Assembly (NCBI GenBank): GCA_949292785.1
Contig: CASFBK010000014.1
Coordinates: 17,953-81,952 of the forward strand
Origin: an uncultured Eubacteriales bacterium
GTDB lineage: Bacteria; Bacillota; Clostridia; Lachnospirales; Lachnospiraceae
Reading direction: 5' to 3'
Length of the DNA: 64,000 nucleotides
Translations under genes and position numbers: made by a program
Notes under the pieces: model-generated
What the model was told of the DNA's origin: nothing
Databases searched by the model: none
Seen by the model: the letters and a program-made list of their open reading frames with translations, nothing else
In this document: positions 9,818 through 19,396 of the stretch, one piece after another
How positions within the stretch are numbered: the stretch's first letter is position 1
Layout: every line of letters starts with the position of its first letter

Positions 9818-10729
9818 ATGAATCAAAATTTTAAATCAGGATTTGTAACGTTAATTGGAAGACCAAATGTGGGGAAATCTACGCTGATGAATCGGCTCAT
9901 TGGTCAGAAAATTGCCATTACCTCTAAGAAGCCGCAGACCACAAGAAACCGTATCCAGACAGTATATACCGATGAAAACAAAGGACAGATTGTCTTTTTG
10001 GATACGCCGGGAATTCACAAAGCGAAGAATAAGCTTGGAGAATATATGGTAAATGTAGCGGAGCGAACCCTGAATGAAGTAGATGTAGTGCTTTGGCTGG
10101 TAGAACCTACCAATTATATCGGAGCCGGAGAGCAGCATATTTTAGAGAAGCTTCGGAGAGTGAATACTCCTGTGATTCTGGTTATCAATAAAACCGATAT
10201 GGTAAAAAAAGAAGAAATCCTTTCTTATATTGATACTTACCGGAAGGAATATGATTTTGCAGAAATTGTTCCCCTGTCAGCATTACGCGGAGATAACACG
10301 GATGTTCTGATTGATTTGATTTTTAAATATTTGCCGTATGGTCCCATGTTTTATGATGAAGATACCATTACAGACCAGCCGGAGCGACAGATTGTAGCGG
10401 AATTGATTCGTGAAAAAGCACTGCATGCCTTAAGTGAGGAGATTCCACACGGAATAGCAGTGACCATTGAGCGAATGAAAGAGCGGGAGAATGGAGGTAT
10501 CATTGACATAGATGCCACCATTATCTGTGAACGGGATTCCCACAAAGGAATTATCATCGGAAAGGGCGGTGCCATGCTTAAAAAGATTGGCACCAATGCC
10601 CGGTTTGAGATAGAACGCCTGTTAGACAGTAAGGTGAACTTAAAGCTTTGGGTGAAGGTGAAAAAGGACTGGCGGGACAGTGACTTTCTCATTAAGAACT
10701 TTGGCTACCGGGAAGAGGAAGACTACTAA
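9818..10729 (+). CDS. era: GTPase Era
   Basis: 303-residue GTPase needed for maturation of 16S rRNA and assembly of the 30S subunit. The G domain has GRPNVGKS (residues 14-21), DTPG and NKTD; a C-terminal KH RNA-binding domain contains IIGKGG. Length and motif spacing are normal. The ATG at 9818 has GGGAGAA upstream. Era, a yqzL-like gene and recO follow one another as in Bacillus. Confidence 0.97.
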   Translation: MNQNFKSGFVTLIGRPNVGKSTLMNRLIGQKIAITSKKPQTTRNRIQTVYTDENKGQIVFLDTPGIHKAKNKLGEYMVNVAERTLNEVDVVLWLVEPTNYIGAGEQHILEKLRRVNTPVILVINKTDMVKKEEILSYIDTYRKEYDFAEIVPLSALRGDNTDVLIDLIFKYLPYGPMFYDEDTITDQPERQIVAELIREKALHALSEEIPHGIAVTIERMKERENGGIIDIDATIICERDSHKGIIIGKGGAMLKKIGTNARFEIERLLDSKVNLKLWVKVKKDWRDSDFLIKNFGYREEEDY

Positions 10730-10826
10730 AAACTTCCTGTAAATTTGCCATTTTTTATCTGGTATATCTATCATGTTCAGGGACAACCTAATAGTACAGA
10801 AGAAAAAGTACAAGGGGGAATCGAAC

Positions 10827-11024
10827 ATGATAGAACCGGAATGGATGAAATTTGAAAGTACAGGAAGAGTTGCAGATTATTTAAGCTATAAAGGACATTC
10901 GGATGGTGCAGCCACATCATCTATGATAGAACAAGAAGAAAAAGGCAGGAGCGTGGCAGGATATGGGGCAGACCATAGTGCTGACGGGCATGGTGTTATC
11001 AGCGGTCCCGGTGGGCGAATATGA
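10827..11024 (+). CDS. YqzL-like small protein between era and recO
   Basis: 65-residue protein of unknown function. Its start, with Trp at residue 5 and F..TG.V.DYL.YK, matches my memory of the short YqzL proteins encoded between era and recO in Bacillus. AAGGGGGA lies 7 bases before the ATG at 10827. The reading frame runs 62 bases into recO in another frame, giving a tail rich in Gly, Ser and His that does not look conserved. The second half may therefore be a drifted extension. Identity rests on position and the N-terminal pattern. Confidence 0.65.
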   Translation: MIEPEWMKFESTGRVADYLSYKGHSDGAATSSMIEQEEKGRSVAGYGADHSADGHGVISGPGGRI

Positions 11025-11742
11025 TAAAAGAATAACGCTTCTGACCAGGGAAAGAGGAAAAATATCGGCATTTGCCAGAGGTGCAAGAAGACCAAACAGT
11101 CAGATGATGGCAGCCAGCAATCCTTTTTCCTTCGGGCAGTTTGAAGCCTACGAGGGGCGCAGCTCTTATACGGTGGTAAAAGCGGATATTTCCAATTATT
11201 TCAGGGAACTCACCATGGACCTGGATGGAGCCTATTATGGCTTTTATTTTATGGAAATTGCAGATTATTATGGTCGTGAGAACGCAGATGAAATACATAT
11301 GTTAAAACTGCTGTATCAGTCATTGCGGGCGTTAGAAAACGTTCGTCTGGATAATCGTCTGATACGGCGAATTTTTGAGTTAAAGGCAATGGTAATCAAC
11401 GGAGAATACCCTAACGTATTTACCTGCCTGAAATGTGGAACGAAAGAGAAGCTTAAGTATTTTCATGTAAAAAGCGGCGGAACCCTGTGCAGTGATTGTG
11501 CCAGAGGCGTACCGTCTTTTTCTATGGAGGAATCAACGCTTTATACCATGCAGTATATCATTACATCCAGTATTGAAAAGCTGTATACCTTTACCGTATC
11601 AGAGGAAGTTTTAGAGAATTTGGAAAAAATTATGAATGAATATATGAAGAATTATATTGAACGTAAATTTCATTCTCTCCAGGTGTTAGAAGAAAATCAG
11701 GGGTTCGCGGCAGGAATGATGTTAGAAAAAGATGGAAGATAG
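10963..11742 (+). CDS. recO: DNA repair protein RecO
   Basis: 259-residue recombination mediator of the RecFOR pathway, which loads RecA onto SSB-coated DNA. The N-terminal OB fold has the family start (TGMVLSAVPVGEYDKR). A C-terminal zinc site is visible as CLKC near residue 152 and CSDC near residue 173. The ATG at 10963 gives the usual N-terminus, so most of the 62-base overlap with the upstream small gene is real and the two may be translationally coupled. Confidence 0.93.
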   Translation: MGQTIVLTGMVLSAVPVGEYDKRITLLTRERGKISAFARGARRPNSQMMAASNPFSFGQFEAYEGRSSYTVVKADISNYFRELTMDLDGAYYGFYFMEIADYYGRENADEIHMLKLLYQSLRALENVRLDNRLIRRIFELKAMVINGEYPNVFTCLKCGTKEKLKYFHVKSGGTLCSDCARGVPSFSMEESTLYTMQYIITSSIEKLYTFTVSEEVLENLEKIMNEYMKNYIERKFHSLQVLEENQGFAAGMMLEKDGR

Positions 11743-11745
11743 CAG

Positions 11746-11774
11746 TTGCAATAAATGGACGGAAAGAGTATAAT
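11746..11774 (+). promoter_or_regulatory. Promoter of the lipoprotein gene
   Basis: TTGCAA (11746-11751), 17-base spacer, TATAAT (11769-11774). About 30 bases of leader precede AGGAGG and the ATG at 11811. The promoter starts right after the recO stop and may also serve glyQS. Confidence 0.7.
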
Positions 11775-11810
11775 ATTTAAGATTCACGTTTAGACTTTAG
11801 GAGGATTGTT

Positions 11811-12434
11811 ATGAAGAGAATAATTTCCATCAGTCTGGCATGTGTTATAATAGCCGGATTGTTGACGGGATGCGGGAATTCCCTTGATGTAGATTGTGAC
11901 ACCGTGTATGTAGAGAAAAAGGGGACAATCATTGGAGCAGCAGTTCAGAAGCTGGATAAGGACTATTACAACGAGGATGAATTGGAAGAATTCATTGACA
12001 CAAAGGAGGAAGCCTATCAGGAGGAGCATGGTAAGAGTAGTGTAAAGGTCAGCGACTTTTCCGTAAAAGACGGTGTTGCAGAGCTTTTGGTGAAATATGC
12101 AGGATATGAAGACTATCAGGAATTTAATAATGTTACATTATTTGCAGGAACGGTACCACAGGCGCTGGCAGCCGGTTATGACTTTAATACGAAATTCGTT
12201 GAGATAAAGGATGGAAAAGCAGCTGGTGAGGTAGAAAGCAGTACGATTACGGAATCGGATTATAAGGTTGTTGTTTTAAGTGAGAAGATAGATGTAAAGG
12301 TAGATGGAACCATCAAGTATATGTCATCTGATTATACTTCCCTGAAGGCGAAGGATACGGTTTCTATTACTCTTCCGGAGAATGCAGAGGATGGAGCAGA
12401 GTTAGCTTTGGTATACGTGGTATATGAAGAATAA
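11811..12434 (+). CDS. Putative lipoprotein of unknown function
   Basis: 207 residues. A lipoprotein signal peptide is clear: MKRI, a hydrophobic stretch and the lipobox LLTGC with Cys at residue 21. The mature part is acidic, with no cysteine pattern or enzyme motif that I recognise; the predicted fold is mixed alpha/beta. AGGAGG precedes the ATG at 11811. It lies between recO and glyQS, but neither neighbour explains a surface protein, so function is unknown. Confidence 0.8.
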   Translation: MKRIISISLACVIIAGLLTGCGNSLDVDCDTVYVEKKGTIIGAAVQKLDKDYYNEDELEEFIDTKEEAYQEEHGKSSVKVSDFSVKDGVAELLVKYAGYEDYQEFNNVTLFAGTVPQALAAGYDFNTKFVEIKDGKAAGEVESSTITESDYKVVVLSEKIDVKVDGTIKYMSSDYTSLKAKDTVSITLPENAEDGAELALVYVVYEE

Positions 12435-12475
12435 AGAGCATTAGAAATGAAATAGATAGAAAGAGGTAACGGTAT

Positions 12476-13873
12476 ATGGAAAAGACAATGGAAAAAATCG
12501 TAGCATTAGCTAAGGCAAGAGGTTTTGTATATCCGGGTTCTGAGATTTACGGCGGATTGGCAAATACCTGGGATTACGGAAATCTGGGTGTAGAACTTAA
12601 AAATAATGTAAAAAAGGCGTGGTGGCAGAAGTTCATCATGGAGAATCCTTATAACGTAGGAGTAGACTGTGCCATTTTAATGAACCCGCAGACATGGGTA
12701 GCTTCCGGCCATTTGGGCGGATTTTCTGACCCGTTGATGGATTGTAAGGAATGTCACGAACGTTTCCGTGCGGATAAGATTATCGAAGACTTCGCACAGG
12801 AAAAGGGAGTGGAATTAAAAAGCTCTGTAGACGGATGGAGCCAGGAAGAAATGGTGCAGTTCATTGAGGACAACCAGATTTCATGTCCGACCTGTGGAAA
12901 ACATAATTTTACAGATATTCGTCAGTTCAATCTGATGTTCAAGACCTTTCAGGGTGTAACAGAGGATGCCAAGAACACGGTATATTTAAGACCGGAAACC
13001 GCACAGGGTATTTTCGTAAACTTTAAGAATGTACAGAGAACTTCCCGTAAGAAGATTCCTTTTGGTATCGGACAGATTGGTAAATCCTTCCGTAACGAGA
13101 TTACACCGGGTAACTTTACCTTCCGTACCAGAGAGTTTGAGCAGATGGAGCTGGAGTTCTTCTGTGAACCGGGAACCGATTTGGAGTGGTTTACATACTG
13201 GAGAAGCTTCTGTATCAACTGGTTAAAGACACTTGGTATCAAGGATGATGAAATGCGTGCAAGAGACCATGACCCGGAAGAACTTTGCTTTTACAGTAAG
13301 GCAACGACCGACATTGAGTTCTTATTCCCGTTTGGCTGGGGAGAACTCTGGGGAATTGCAGACCGTACCGATTATGACCTGACACAGCATCAGAATACCT
13401 CAGGACAGGATATGACCTATTTTGATGACGAGAAGAAGGAAAAATATATTCCATATGTAATTGAGCCATCCTTAGGAGCTGACCGTGTGGTACTGGCATT
13501 CCTTTGTGCCGCATATGATGAAGAAAACATTGGAACAGAAGATAAGCCGGATATGAGAACGGTACTTCATTTCCATCCGGCACTGGCACCGGTGAAGATT
13601 GGTGTGCTTCCGTTGTCCAAGAAGTTAAACGAAGGGGCAGAAAAGGTATTTGCACAGCTTTCTAAGAAATACAACTGTGAATTTGACGATAGAGGAAATA
13701 TCGGAAAACGTTACAGAAGACAGGATGAAATCGGAACTCCATTCTGTATTACCTATGACTTTGAATCTGAAGAGGATATGGCAGTAACGGTACGTGACCG
13801 TGATACCATGGAACAGGAAAGAATAAAAATTGAAGACTTAGACGCTTACTTTGCAAAGAAGTTTGAGTTCTAA
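12476..13873 (+). CDS. glyQS: Glycyl-tRNA synthetase, class II dimeric type
   Basis: Charges tRNA-Gly with glycine. The 465-residue single-chain enzyme is of the archaeal/eukaryotic-like alpha2 type, unlike the alpha2beta2 GlyQ/GlyS found in many bacteria. It has the N-terminal [12 protein letters not shown], motif 2 around RNEI, motif 3 near GADR, and a C-terminal anticodon-binding domain. A zinc-type CxxC pair occurs near residues 90 and 140. The ATG at 12476 follows AGAGGT. I looked for a T-box leader in the 41-base gap and before the lipoprotein gene and found none. Confidence 0.95.
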   Translation: MEKTMEKIVALAKARGFVYPGSEIYGGLANTWDYGNLGVELKNNVKKAWWQKFIMENPYNVGVDCAILMNPQTWVASGHLGGFSDPLMDCKECHERFRADKIIEDFAQEKGVELKSSVDGWSQEEMVQFIEDNQISCPTCGKHNFTDIRQFNLMFKTFQGVTEDAKNTVYLRPETAQGIFVNFKNVQRTSRKKIPFGIGQIGKSFRNEITPGNFTFRTREFEQMELEFFCEPGTDLEWFTYWRSFCINWLKTLGIKDDEMRARDHDPEELCFYSKATTDIEFLFPFGWGELWGIADRTDYDLTQHQNTSGQDMTYFDDEKKEKYIPYVIEPSLGADRVVLAFLCAAYDEENIGTEDKPDMRTVLHFHPALAPVKIGVLPLSKKLNEGAEKVFAQLSKKYNCEFDDRGNIGKRYRRQDEIGTPFCITYDFESEEDMAVTVRDRDTMEQERIKIEDLDAYFAKKFEF

Positions 13874-13877
13874 GCTC

Positions 13878-13916
13878 GTAAAAGGGCATTCTGATAAAAA
13901 TCAGGATGCTCTTTTG
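13878..13916 (+). terminator. Terminator after glyQS
   Basis: AAAAGGGCATTCTGA pairs with TCAGGATGCTCTTTT through two G-U pairs, with loop TAAAAA; the T run is part of the stem base. Confidence 0.8.
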
Positions 13917-14032
13917 GTATATTTTAAGTCTGTTACTTCTTATTTTATAAGTGTACCTTTACCATAATTTGGAAAGAACAATATATAGTAGAAATGATGT
14001 AAAAAACATCTAAATGTGATAAAAAATTGCTG

Positions 14033-14054
14033 TTTGTGACAAAAAAATCACAAA
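14033..14054. promoter_or_regulatory. Palindrome TTTGTGA-N8-TCACAAA upstream of the ppdK promoter
   Basis: Perfect 7-base inverted repeat with an 8-base A-rich spacer, centred about 50 bases before the predicted transcript start of ppdK. A related half-site ATGTGAT lies about 20 bases upstream. The spacing suits a dimeric activator; the half-site is like that of the CRP/FNR superfamily, but the spacer is 8 rather than 6, so the binding protein is unknown. Confidence 0.45.
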
Positions 14055-14061
14055 AATAGGC

Positions 14062-14089
14062 TTGCTATTATTGGATAATATGTTAAAAT
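14062..14089 (+). promoter_or_regulatory. Promoter of ppdK
   Basis: TTGCTA (14062-14067), 16-base spacer, TAAAAT (14084-14089). It predicts a leader of about 120 nucleotides, much longer than others in the window. Confidence 0.6.
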
Positions 14090-14096
14090 ATAGATA

Positions 14097-14215
14097 TGTG
14101 CAGAGCACTTAATTGGTGTATTTGACCCGATAGCAGATGCAAAAGTCAGTCAGGACGATTTTAGCTTGATGCAAACGCGGGAATAACCCAAACTAAATTT
14201 TAGGAGGAATTTCAA
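14097..14215 (+). promoter_or_regulatory. Long 5' leader of ppdK, possibly structured
   Basis: About 120 untranslated nucleotides. The octamer GATGCAAA occurs twice (14136-14143 and 14168-14175). Short pairings are possible: AAAGTC with GATTTT, and CCCG near 14126 with CGGG near 14178. I compared it by eye with cyclic di-GMP I and II, glycine, THF, ZTP, fluoride and T-box consensus features and found no match. Together with the terminator at 13880 and the palindrome at 14033, this accounts for most of the 340-base gap between glyQS and ppdK. Confidence 0.35.
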
Positions 14216-16843
14216 ATGGCTAACAAGTGGGTTTATTTATTTACAGAAGGAAATGCAAATATGCGGGAACTTCTTGGGGGCAAAGGTGCGAACCTGGCGG
14301 AGATGACAAATATCGGACTTCCGGTACCGCAGGGTTTTACCATTACAACAGAGGCTTGTACTCAGTATTATGAAGATGGAAAAGAAATCAATGACGAGAT
14401 TCAGGGACAGATTAACGAGTACATAGGCAAGATGGAAGAGATTACAGGAAAGAAATTTGGAGATAAAGAAAATCCGTTGCTTGTATCTGTTCGTTCCGGA
14501 GCAAGAGCTTCTATGCCTGGTATGATGGACACGATTCTGAATCTTGGTTTAAATGAAGATGTAGTAAATGTAATTGCTGAAAAATCAAACAATCCACGTT
14601 GGGCTTGGGATTGCTATAGACGTTTTATCCAGATGTATTCTGATGTCGTTATGGAAGTCGGCAAGAAATATTTTGAAGAATTAATCGATAAGATGAAAGC
14701 GGACAGAGGGGTAACACAGGACGTTGAACTGACCGCTGAGGATTTAAAAGAACTGGCAAATCAGTTTAAGGCAGAGTATAAGTCAAAGATTGGAGTAGAT
14801 TTCCCGGATGATCCGAAGGAACAGCTGATGGGAGCAATCAAGGCTGTATTCCGTTCCTGGGATAATCCTCGTGCAAATGTATACCGTCGTGACAATGATA
14901 TTCCATATTCCTGGGGAACTGCTGTTAATGTACAGTCTATGGCATTTGGTAACATGGGAGATGACTGTGGTACCGGTGTTGCATTTACCCGTGACCCGGC
15001 TACCGGTGCAAAGGGTCTGTTTGGAGAATTCCTGACCAATGCACAGGGAGAAGACGTAGTTGCAGGTGTTCGTACTCCTATGAAGATTAGCGAGATGGAG
15101 ACAAAGTTCCCAGAGGCTTTTGAACAGTTTAATGAGGTTTGTAAGACATTGGAATCCCATTACAGAGACATGCAGGATATGGAGTTTACGGTAGAACATG
15201 GTAAACTGTATATGTTACAGACGCGTAATGGTAAGAGAACTGCACAGGCTGCATTAAAGATTGCCTGCGATTTAGTGGATGAAGGCATGAGAAATGAAGA
15301 AGAAGCAGTTGCAATGATTGATCCTCGTAATCTGGATACTCTGTTACATCCACAGTTTGACGCTGCGGCATTAAAGGCAGCAGTACCAGCCGGCAAAGCA
15401 CTTGGAGCATCTCCGGGAGCTGCATGCGGTAAAATTGTATTTACTGCAGAAGATGCAAAGGAATGGGCCACAAAGGGAGAAAAGGTCGTATTAGTACGTC
15501 TTGAGACTTCTCCGGAAGATATAGAAGGTATGAAAGCAGCACAGGGTATTTTGACCGTACGTGGTGGTATGACCAGCCATGCGGCAGTTGTAGCACGTGG
15601 TATGGGAACCTGCTGTGTATCCGGTTGTGGCGATATTACCATGGATGAAGAAAACAAGAAATTCACCTTAGGCGGTAAAGAATATCATGAAGGTGACTAT
15701 ATTTCTTTGGATGGTTCCACCGGTAATATTTATGACGGACAGATACCGACTGTAGATGCAACTATTGCAGGTGAATTTGGAAGAATTATGTCCTGGGCAG
15801 ATAAATATAGAAAATTAAAAGTAAGAACAAACGCAGATACTCCTGCAGATGCAAAGAAAGCCCGCGAACTTGGTGCAGAAGGTATTGGACTTTGCCGTAC
15901 AGAGCACATGTTCTTTGAAGGCGATAGAATTGATGCATTCCGTGAGATGATTTGTTCCGATACCGTAGAAGAAAGAGAAGCAGCACTTGCTAAGATTCTT
16001 CCGGTACAGCAGGGAGATTTTGAAAAACTCTATGAGGCTCTGGAAGGAAATCCGGTTACCATTCGTTTCCTGGATCCACCTCTTCATGAGTTCGTTCCTA
16101 CCGAAGAAGAGGATATTAAGAAGCTGGCAGATGCACAGGGCAAGTCTGTAGAGACCATTAAGGCAATCATTGATTCCTTGCATGAGTTCAACCCAATGAT
16201 GGGACACAGAGGATGCCGTCTTGCAGTTACCTATCCGGAAATTGCAAAGATGCAGACCAGAGCAGTGATTCGTGCAGCTATCAATGTTCAGAAGGAACAT
16301 GCTGACTGGAACATCAAACCGGAAATCATGATTCCGTTGGTGGGAGAAGTAAAAGAATTAAAATATGTGAAGAAAGTAGTTGTAGAGACTGCTGATGAAG
16401 AAATCGCAGCAGCAGGCGTGAAACTGGAATATGAAGTTGGTACCATGATTGAGATTCCAAGAGCTGCATTAACAGCCGATGAAATTGCAAAAGAAGCAGA
16501 CTTCTTCTGCTTCGGAACCAATGACCTGACTCAGATGACCTATGGCTTCTCCCGTGATGATGCAGGTAAGTTCTTAAATGCTTACTATGATGCAAAGATT
16601 ATGGAGAATGACCCGTTTGCAAGACTTGACCAGACAGGTGTTGGTAAGCTGATGGAGATGACCATTAAGTTAGGAAAACCTGTAAATCCAAACTTACACA
16701 TTGGTATCTGCGGTGAACATGGTGGAGACCCATCTTCCGTAGAGTTCTGCCACAAGATTGGTCTGGATTACGTTTCCTGTTCTCCATTCCGTGTACCGAT
16801 TGCACGTTTAGCAGCGGCACAGGCAGCGATTGCTGAGAAGTAA
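14216..16843 (+). CDS. ppdK: Pyruvate, phosphate dikinase
   Basis: Interconverts pyruvate + ATP + phosphate with PEP + AMP + pyrophosphate; in anaerobes it often runs toward pyruvate as a PPi-dependent glycolytic enzyme. The 875-residue protein has the three expected parts: N-terminal ATP-grasp domain, central swivelling domain with catalytic His455 in GGMTSHAAV, and C-terminal TIM-barrel PEP/pyruvate domain ending with GICGEHGGDP. His455 matches the position in the well-studied Clostridium symbiosum enzyme. AGGAGG precedes the ATG at 14216. Monocistronic, with a long leader and its own terminator. Confidence 0.97.
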   Translation: MANKWVYLFTEGNANMRELLGGKGANLAEMTNIGLPVPQGFTITTEACTQYYEDGKEINDEIQGQINEYIGKMEEITGKKFGDKENPLLVSVRSGARASMPGMMDTILNLGLNEDVVNVIAEKSNNPRWAWDCYRRFIQMYSDVVMEVGKKYFEELIDKMKADRGVTQDVELTAEDLKELANQFKAEYKSKIGVDFPDDPKEQLMGAIKAVFRSWDNPRANVYRRDNDIPYSWGTAVNVQSMAFGNMGDDCGTGVAFTRDPATGAKGLFGEFLTNAQGEDVVAGVRTPMKISEMETKFPEAFEQFNEVCKTLESHYRDMQDMEFTVEHGKLYMLQTRNGKRTAQAALKIACDLVDEGMRNEEEAVAMIDPRNLDTLLHPQFDAAALKAAVPAGKALGASPGAACGKIVFTAEDAKEWATKGEKVVLVRLETSPEDIEGMKAAQGILTVRGGMTSHAAVVARGMGTCCVSGCGDITMDEENKKFTLGGKEYHEGDYISLDGSTGNIYDGQIPTVDATIAGEFGRIMSWADKYRKLKVRTNADTPADAKKARELGAEGIGLCRTEHMFFEGDRIDAFREMICSDTVEEREAALAKILPVQQGDFEKLYEALEGNPVTIRFLDPPLHEFVPTEEEDIKKLADAQGKSVETIKAIIDSLHEFNPMMGHRGCRLAVTYPEIAKMQTRAVIRAAINVQKEHADWNIKPEIMIPLVGEVKELKYVKKVVVETADEEIAAAGVKLEYEVGTMIEIPRAALTADEIAKEADFFCFGTNDLTQMTYGFSRDDAGKFLNAYYDAKIMENDPFARLDQTGVGKLMEMTIKLGKPVNPNLHIGICGEHGGDPSSVEFCHKIGLDYVSCSPFRVPIARLAAAQAAIAEK

Positions 16844-16858
16844 TATATTAAAATCAAT

Positions 16859-16898
16859 GAACTGCTCTTTATGTTTCGGCATAAAGGGCAGTTTTTTG
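16859..16898 (+). terminator. Terminator after ppdK
   Basis: ACTGCTCTTTATG pairs with CATAAAGGGCAGT (one G-U pair) around loop TTTCGG, followed by TTTTTT. Confidence 0.9.
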
Positions 16899-17174
16899 CG
16901 AGTAATGAGGAAGTACCGTGCCTGCACGGGCGTTTGAAAATACCGCGAAAGTCTGGAAGTGAAGCTTTCAGAACATAGGAAATTTAAGCTCTGGTGGAGA
17001 TTTTGAGTTTGGGATTGTAAGTAGAGATGTAATACTTAGACTTGAAGCAAATCTGTTGGTATGTTAAAATATAACAAAATGAAGTTGATAAATTAGAATT
17101 TTGGTAAGGAAGCATACAAATGAGCAAGAAAAGGTTTAGTATGATTTTAGTTGTATAATAAGGTGGTGAATAAA
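16899..17174. other. Non-coding stretch with two small hairpins
   Basis: No gene found. Two hairpins are visible: CCGTGC/GCACGG (16916-16929) and TCTGGAAG/CTTTCAGA (16952-16972). The second resembles the third hairpin of the array at 63783-63808. The DNA becomes very AT-rich toward the next gene. A TATAAT at 17154-17159 is too close to the ribosome site to be a convincing promoter. Confidence 0.4.
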
Positions 17175-17612
17175 ATGATTAATTATTTTTATTGTATTTT
17201 TTTCTCGTTATTTATATCTACAATAATATATGAAATAAGAATTTTTTTAATAACTGACGGAAAAAGAATAAAGTTAGTAAAAGAGGCAATTGAAAAAAAT
17301 CATGTAATTAAGGGTAAATTAGTTCGAACCAAAACAGTTAAAAGAGCAGATCCTGATAGACGAGATGACAACGACTCATATGAACTTTATAATATGGGAA
17401 TATATGAATATGAATATAATAAAAAGACATATAAAACTAAAATTATCAGACGATTACGAGGATATCCTTTACAAAAAGAAATAGATTTATTTTATGTAAA
17501 AAATCCTAAAAAAGCAACAACTGAATCTTCCCTGGGTAAGACAGAAATTAGCTGGTTAAAATATTTTATAATAACATTTATAATATTATATATATTACTT
17601 ATAGCAATGTAG
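17175..17612 (+). CDS. Hypothetical two-helix membrane protein
   Basis: 145 residues. One membrane helix at about residues 5-25 and another at the C-terminus (about 122-143) flank a soluble, very basic middle with a KTY..KII pattern, similar in layout to DUF3592-type proteins, though I cannot confirm that family. The ATG at 17175 follows AAGGTGGTG; an upstream in-frame TTG lacks a ribosome site. Codon use is much more AT-rich than that of neighbours (many AAA, ATA, TTA, AGA), which suggests recent acquisition. It is an orphan between ppdK and the chemoreceptor. Confidence 0.6.
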   Translation: MINYFYCIFFSLFISTIIYEIRIFLITDGKRIKLVKEAIEKNHVIKGKLVRTKTVKRADPDRRDDNDSYELYNMGIYEYEYNKKTYKTKIIRRLRGYPLQKEIDLFYVKNPKKATTESSLGKTEISWLKYFIITFIILYILLIAM

Positions 17613-17658
17613 ATACATAACTTATGTCCCTTGTAATCAGGAGAAGGTTTAATTACGT

Positions 17659-17713
17659 ATAAAATAGCCCCTCTGTATCAACTTCCTTAGTTGATGCGAA
17701 GGGGCTATTTGTA
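17659..17713. terminator. Bidirectional terminator between convergent genes
   Basis: AAATAGCCCCT pairs with AGGGGCTATTT, with an inner stem TATCAACT/AGTTGATG. A and T runs on the two sides let it work for the orphan gene and for the minus-strand chemoreceptor. Confidence 0.8.
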
Positions 17714-17754
17714 TATCTGGTTTTTGAAGATTAGCCAGGAAACATCATAAGTAA

Positions 17755-19317
17755 CTATTTATTTTTCAGCAAATTATTTATTTCATCCACCATTCCATTA
17801 ATGCTATTTGCCTGAGTTGTCATTTCTGAGATATCATTTACATTTGTTTCCACCATTGCATTGATAGAAACAAACTGCTCATTTTCATTTCTAATACTTT
17901 CTGCAATATCCTGATTGATGGACACTGTATTTTTAATAACGTCAGACTGTTTGTTATGTGCATCCCCCATTGTATTCACTGCAGTTACGGTTACATTGAG
18001 AAGCTCCGTCATATCCTGCATTCCTTTAAATACATTATTATAATATTCGCTCTGTTTATTCAGCTTTTGAGAATTTTCTTTTACATGGAGGGTTATTTCC
18101 TCAACATTATTTTGAACTCTTGCAATAACAGTTTCTACTTCATCTAAGGATTCTTTTGTGCTGTTAGCCAGTTTACCTACCTCCTGTGCAACGACTGCAA
18201 ATCCTTTTCCGGCTTCGCCGGCGCGGGCAGCTTCGATGGAAGCATTCAGTGCAAGTAAGTTGGTGGAAGCGGAGATTTCATTAATAAGATTCAATGTAAC
18301 TCCAATTTCGTTTACGGCATCTGATAATTTTTGCGCCACATTTATCGTTGCCGACATGGATGTTGAAACTTCATTGTTAATAGAATGTAAATCATTTAAT
18401 AATTGTTCGTTATCCCTGGATTTATCCAATAAATCCTTTGAAGTTATTTCTACTTTTTTTACGTTGTCAGCAACAACTGTTTCCCACTTGTTTAGTTCCG
18501 TAAGATTCAACATACTTTCTTCTGTTTTTTGACTCAATAAATTACTGCTTGCTAATAATTGTTCGCTTGTTGCAGACAATTCTTCTGCGGAGGCACTTTC
18601 ATTTTCGGTAATGGAAGAAAGCGTTGTTCCGGCAGAATACAGATTTTTAGATAAGGTTTGAACAGAAGATAATACTTTTCTTACCTGTTCGTTGTTGCGC
18701 TCCATTTCATCCCTTTTTGCAGTGATCAGGAAGCGCTGGATTAAGTAGGTTAATAATACGGTTGTTGGTAAGGAGAGCGCCACACAAACAACGCGGTCAA
18801 GCATATTGCCTATAAAAAATTCATTTTGTATTGGCAGATGTATTTCGCTCCAAAGAAACCACGATATAACTACAGAAGCAGCAATTTCTATTGAGGTCGC
18901 TGCGACCATTTTATAATCCAGAAAAAACGAGGTCAGTATTACAAAAAAGAATGAAAAGCCCCAGAAATCAGTAGCAGGTATCATATAAAGGATAAAGTTA
19001 AACTGAATGAACATAATTAAAACAAGAAAAATCTTTCCGGCTTTCAATTTATTTTTGTCAACCAGACCGTTTCTAAATCCGGTTCGCACAAAATAAATTC
19101 CGGTAGCCAGATATATGAGACAGGTGATATCAAATATTATTAATGCAAGCCAGCTGACGGATGGAAACCAGCCCATTATCTTTCCGAAAGTATAAAGCAG
19201 TCCGGCACATTGACAGGCTCCTGGCACTAAAAGCAGAACCAGAACATAAACTTTGTTTATGTATTCGTCTATTGCTGATAAAGATTTTTTTGAAGTATCA
19301 TTTTCAGTAATTTTCAT
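17755..19317 (-). CDS. Chemoreceptor with six-helix membrane sensor and no HAMP domain
   Basis: 520-residue methyl-accepting chemotaxis protein of unusual build. Residues 1-195 contain about six membrane helices (near 22-42, 53-77, 94-113, 118-135, 137-155, 170-194) with almost no extracellular domain; no HAMP follows. The coiled-coil signalling domain has the CheA/CheW-binding tip near residues 335-375 ([16 protein letters not shown]). The membrane part aligns along its length with that of the divergent histidine kinase at 19491: both have VPGxCxCAG in helix 1 (Cys35 and Cys37 here), NFILY in helix 3, and QRFL or ERFL at the end of the last helix. It therefore probably senses the same membrane or membrane-permeable signal. 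Known: the tip motif. Inference: shared ligand. Confidence 0.9.
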   Translation of the reverse strand: MKITENDTSKKSLSAIDEYINKVYVLVLLLVPGACQCAGLLYTFGKIMGWFPSVSWLALIIFDITCLIYLATGIYFVRTGFRNGLVDKNKLKAGKIFLVLIMFIQFNFILYMIPATDFWGFSFFFVILTSFFLDYKMVAATSIEIAASVVISWFLWSEIHLPIQNEFFIGNMLDRVVCVALSLPTTVLLTYLIQRFLITAKRDEMERNNEQVRKVLSSVQTLSKNLYSAGTTLSSITENESASAEELSATSEQLLASSNLLSQKTEESMLNLTELNKWETVVADNVKKVEITSKDLLDKSRDNEQLLNDLHSINNEVSTSMSATINVAQKLSDAVNEIGVTLNLINEISASTNLLALNASIEAARAGEAGKGFAVVAQEVGKLANSTKESLDEVETVIARVQNNVEEITLHVKENSQKLNKQSEYYNNVFKGMQDMTELLNVTVTAVNTMGDAHNKQSDVIKNTVSINQDIAESIRNENEQFVSINAMVETNVNDISEMTTQANSINGMVDEINNLLKNK

Positions 19318-19396
19318 AAAATTCCCTCTCCTTTTATAACGTCTTTTGTTATATTATACAATGAATTAAAAACAGAAAGAAAAGAAATTTATTATC

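Noticed and set aside
14097-14215. Cyclic di-GMP riboswitch before ppdK
   Set aside because: GATGCAAA recalls part of the GEMM core, but the rest of the conserved core and the receptor helix are missing.
15160-15666. 168-codon antisense open frame inside ppdK
   Set aside because: Shadow of a highly conserved gene; low-complexity Ser/Ala protein with no start signals.
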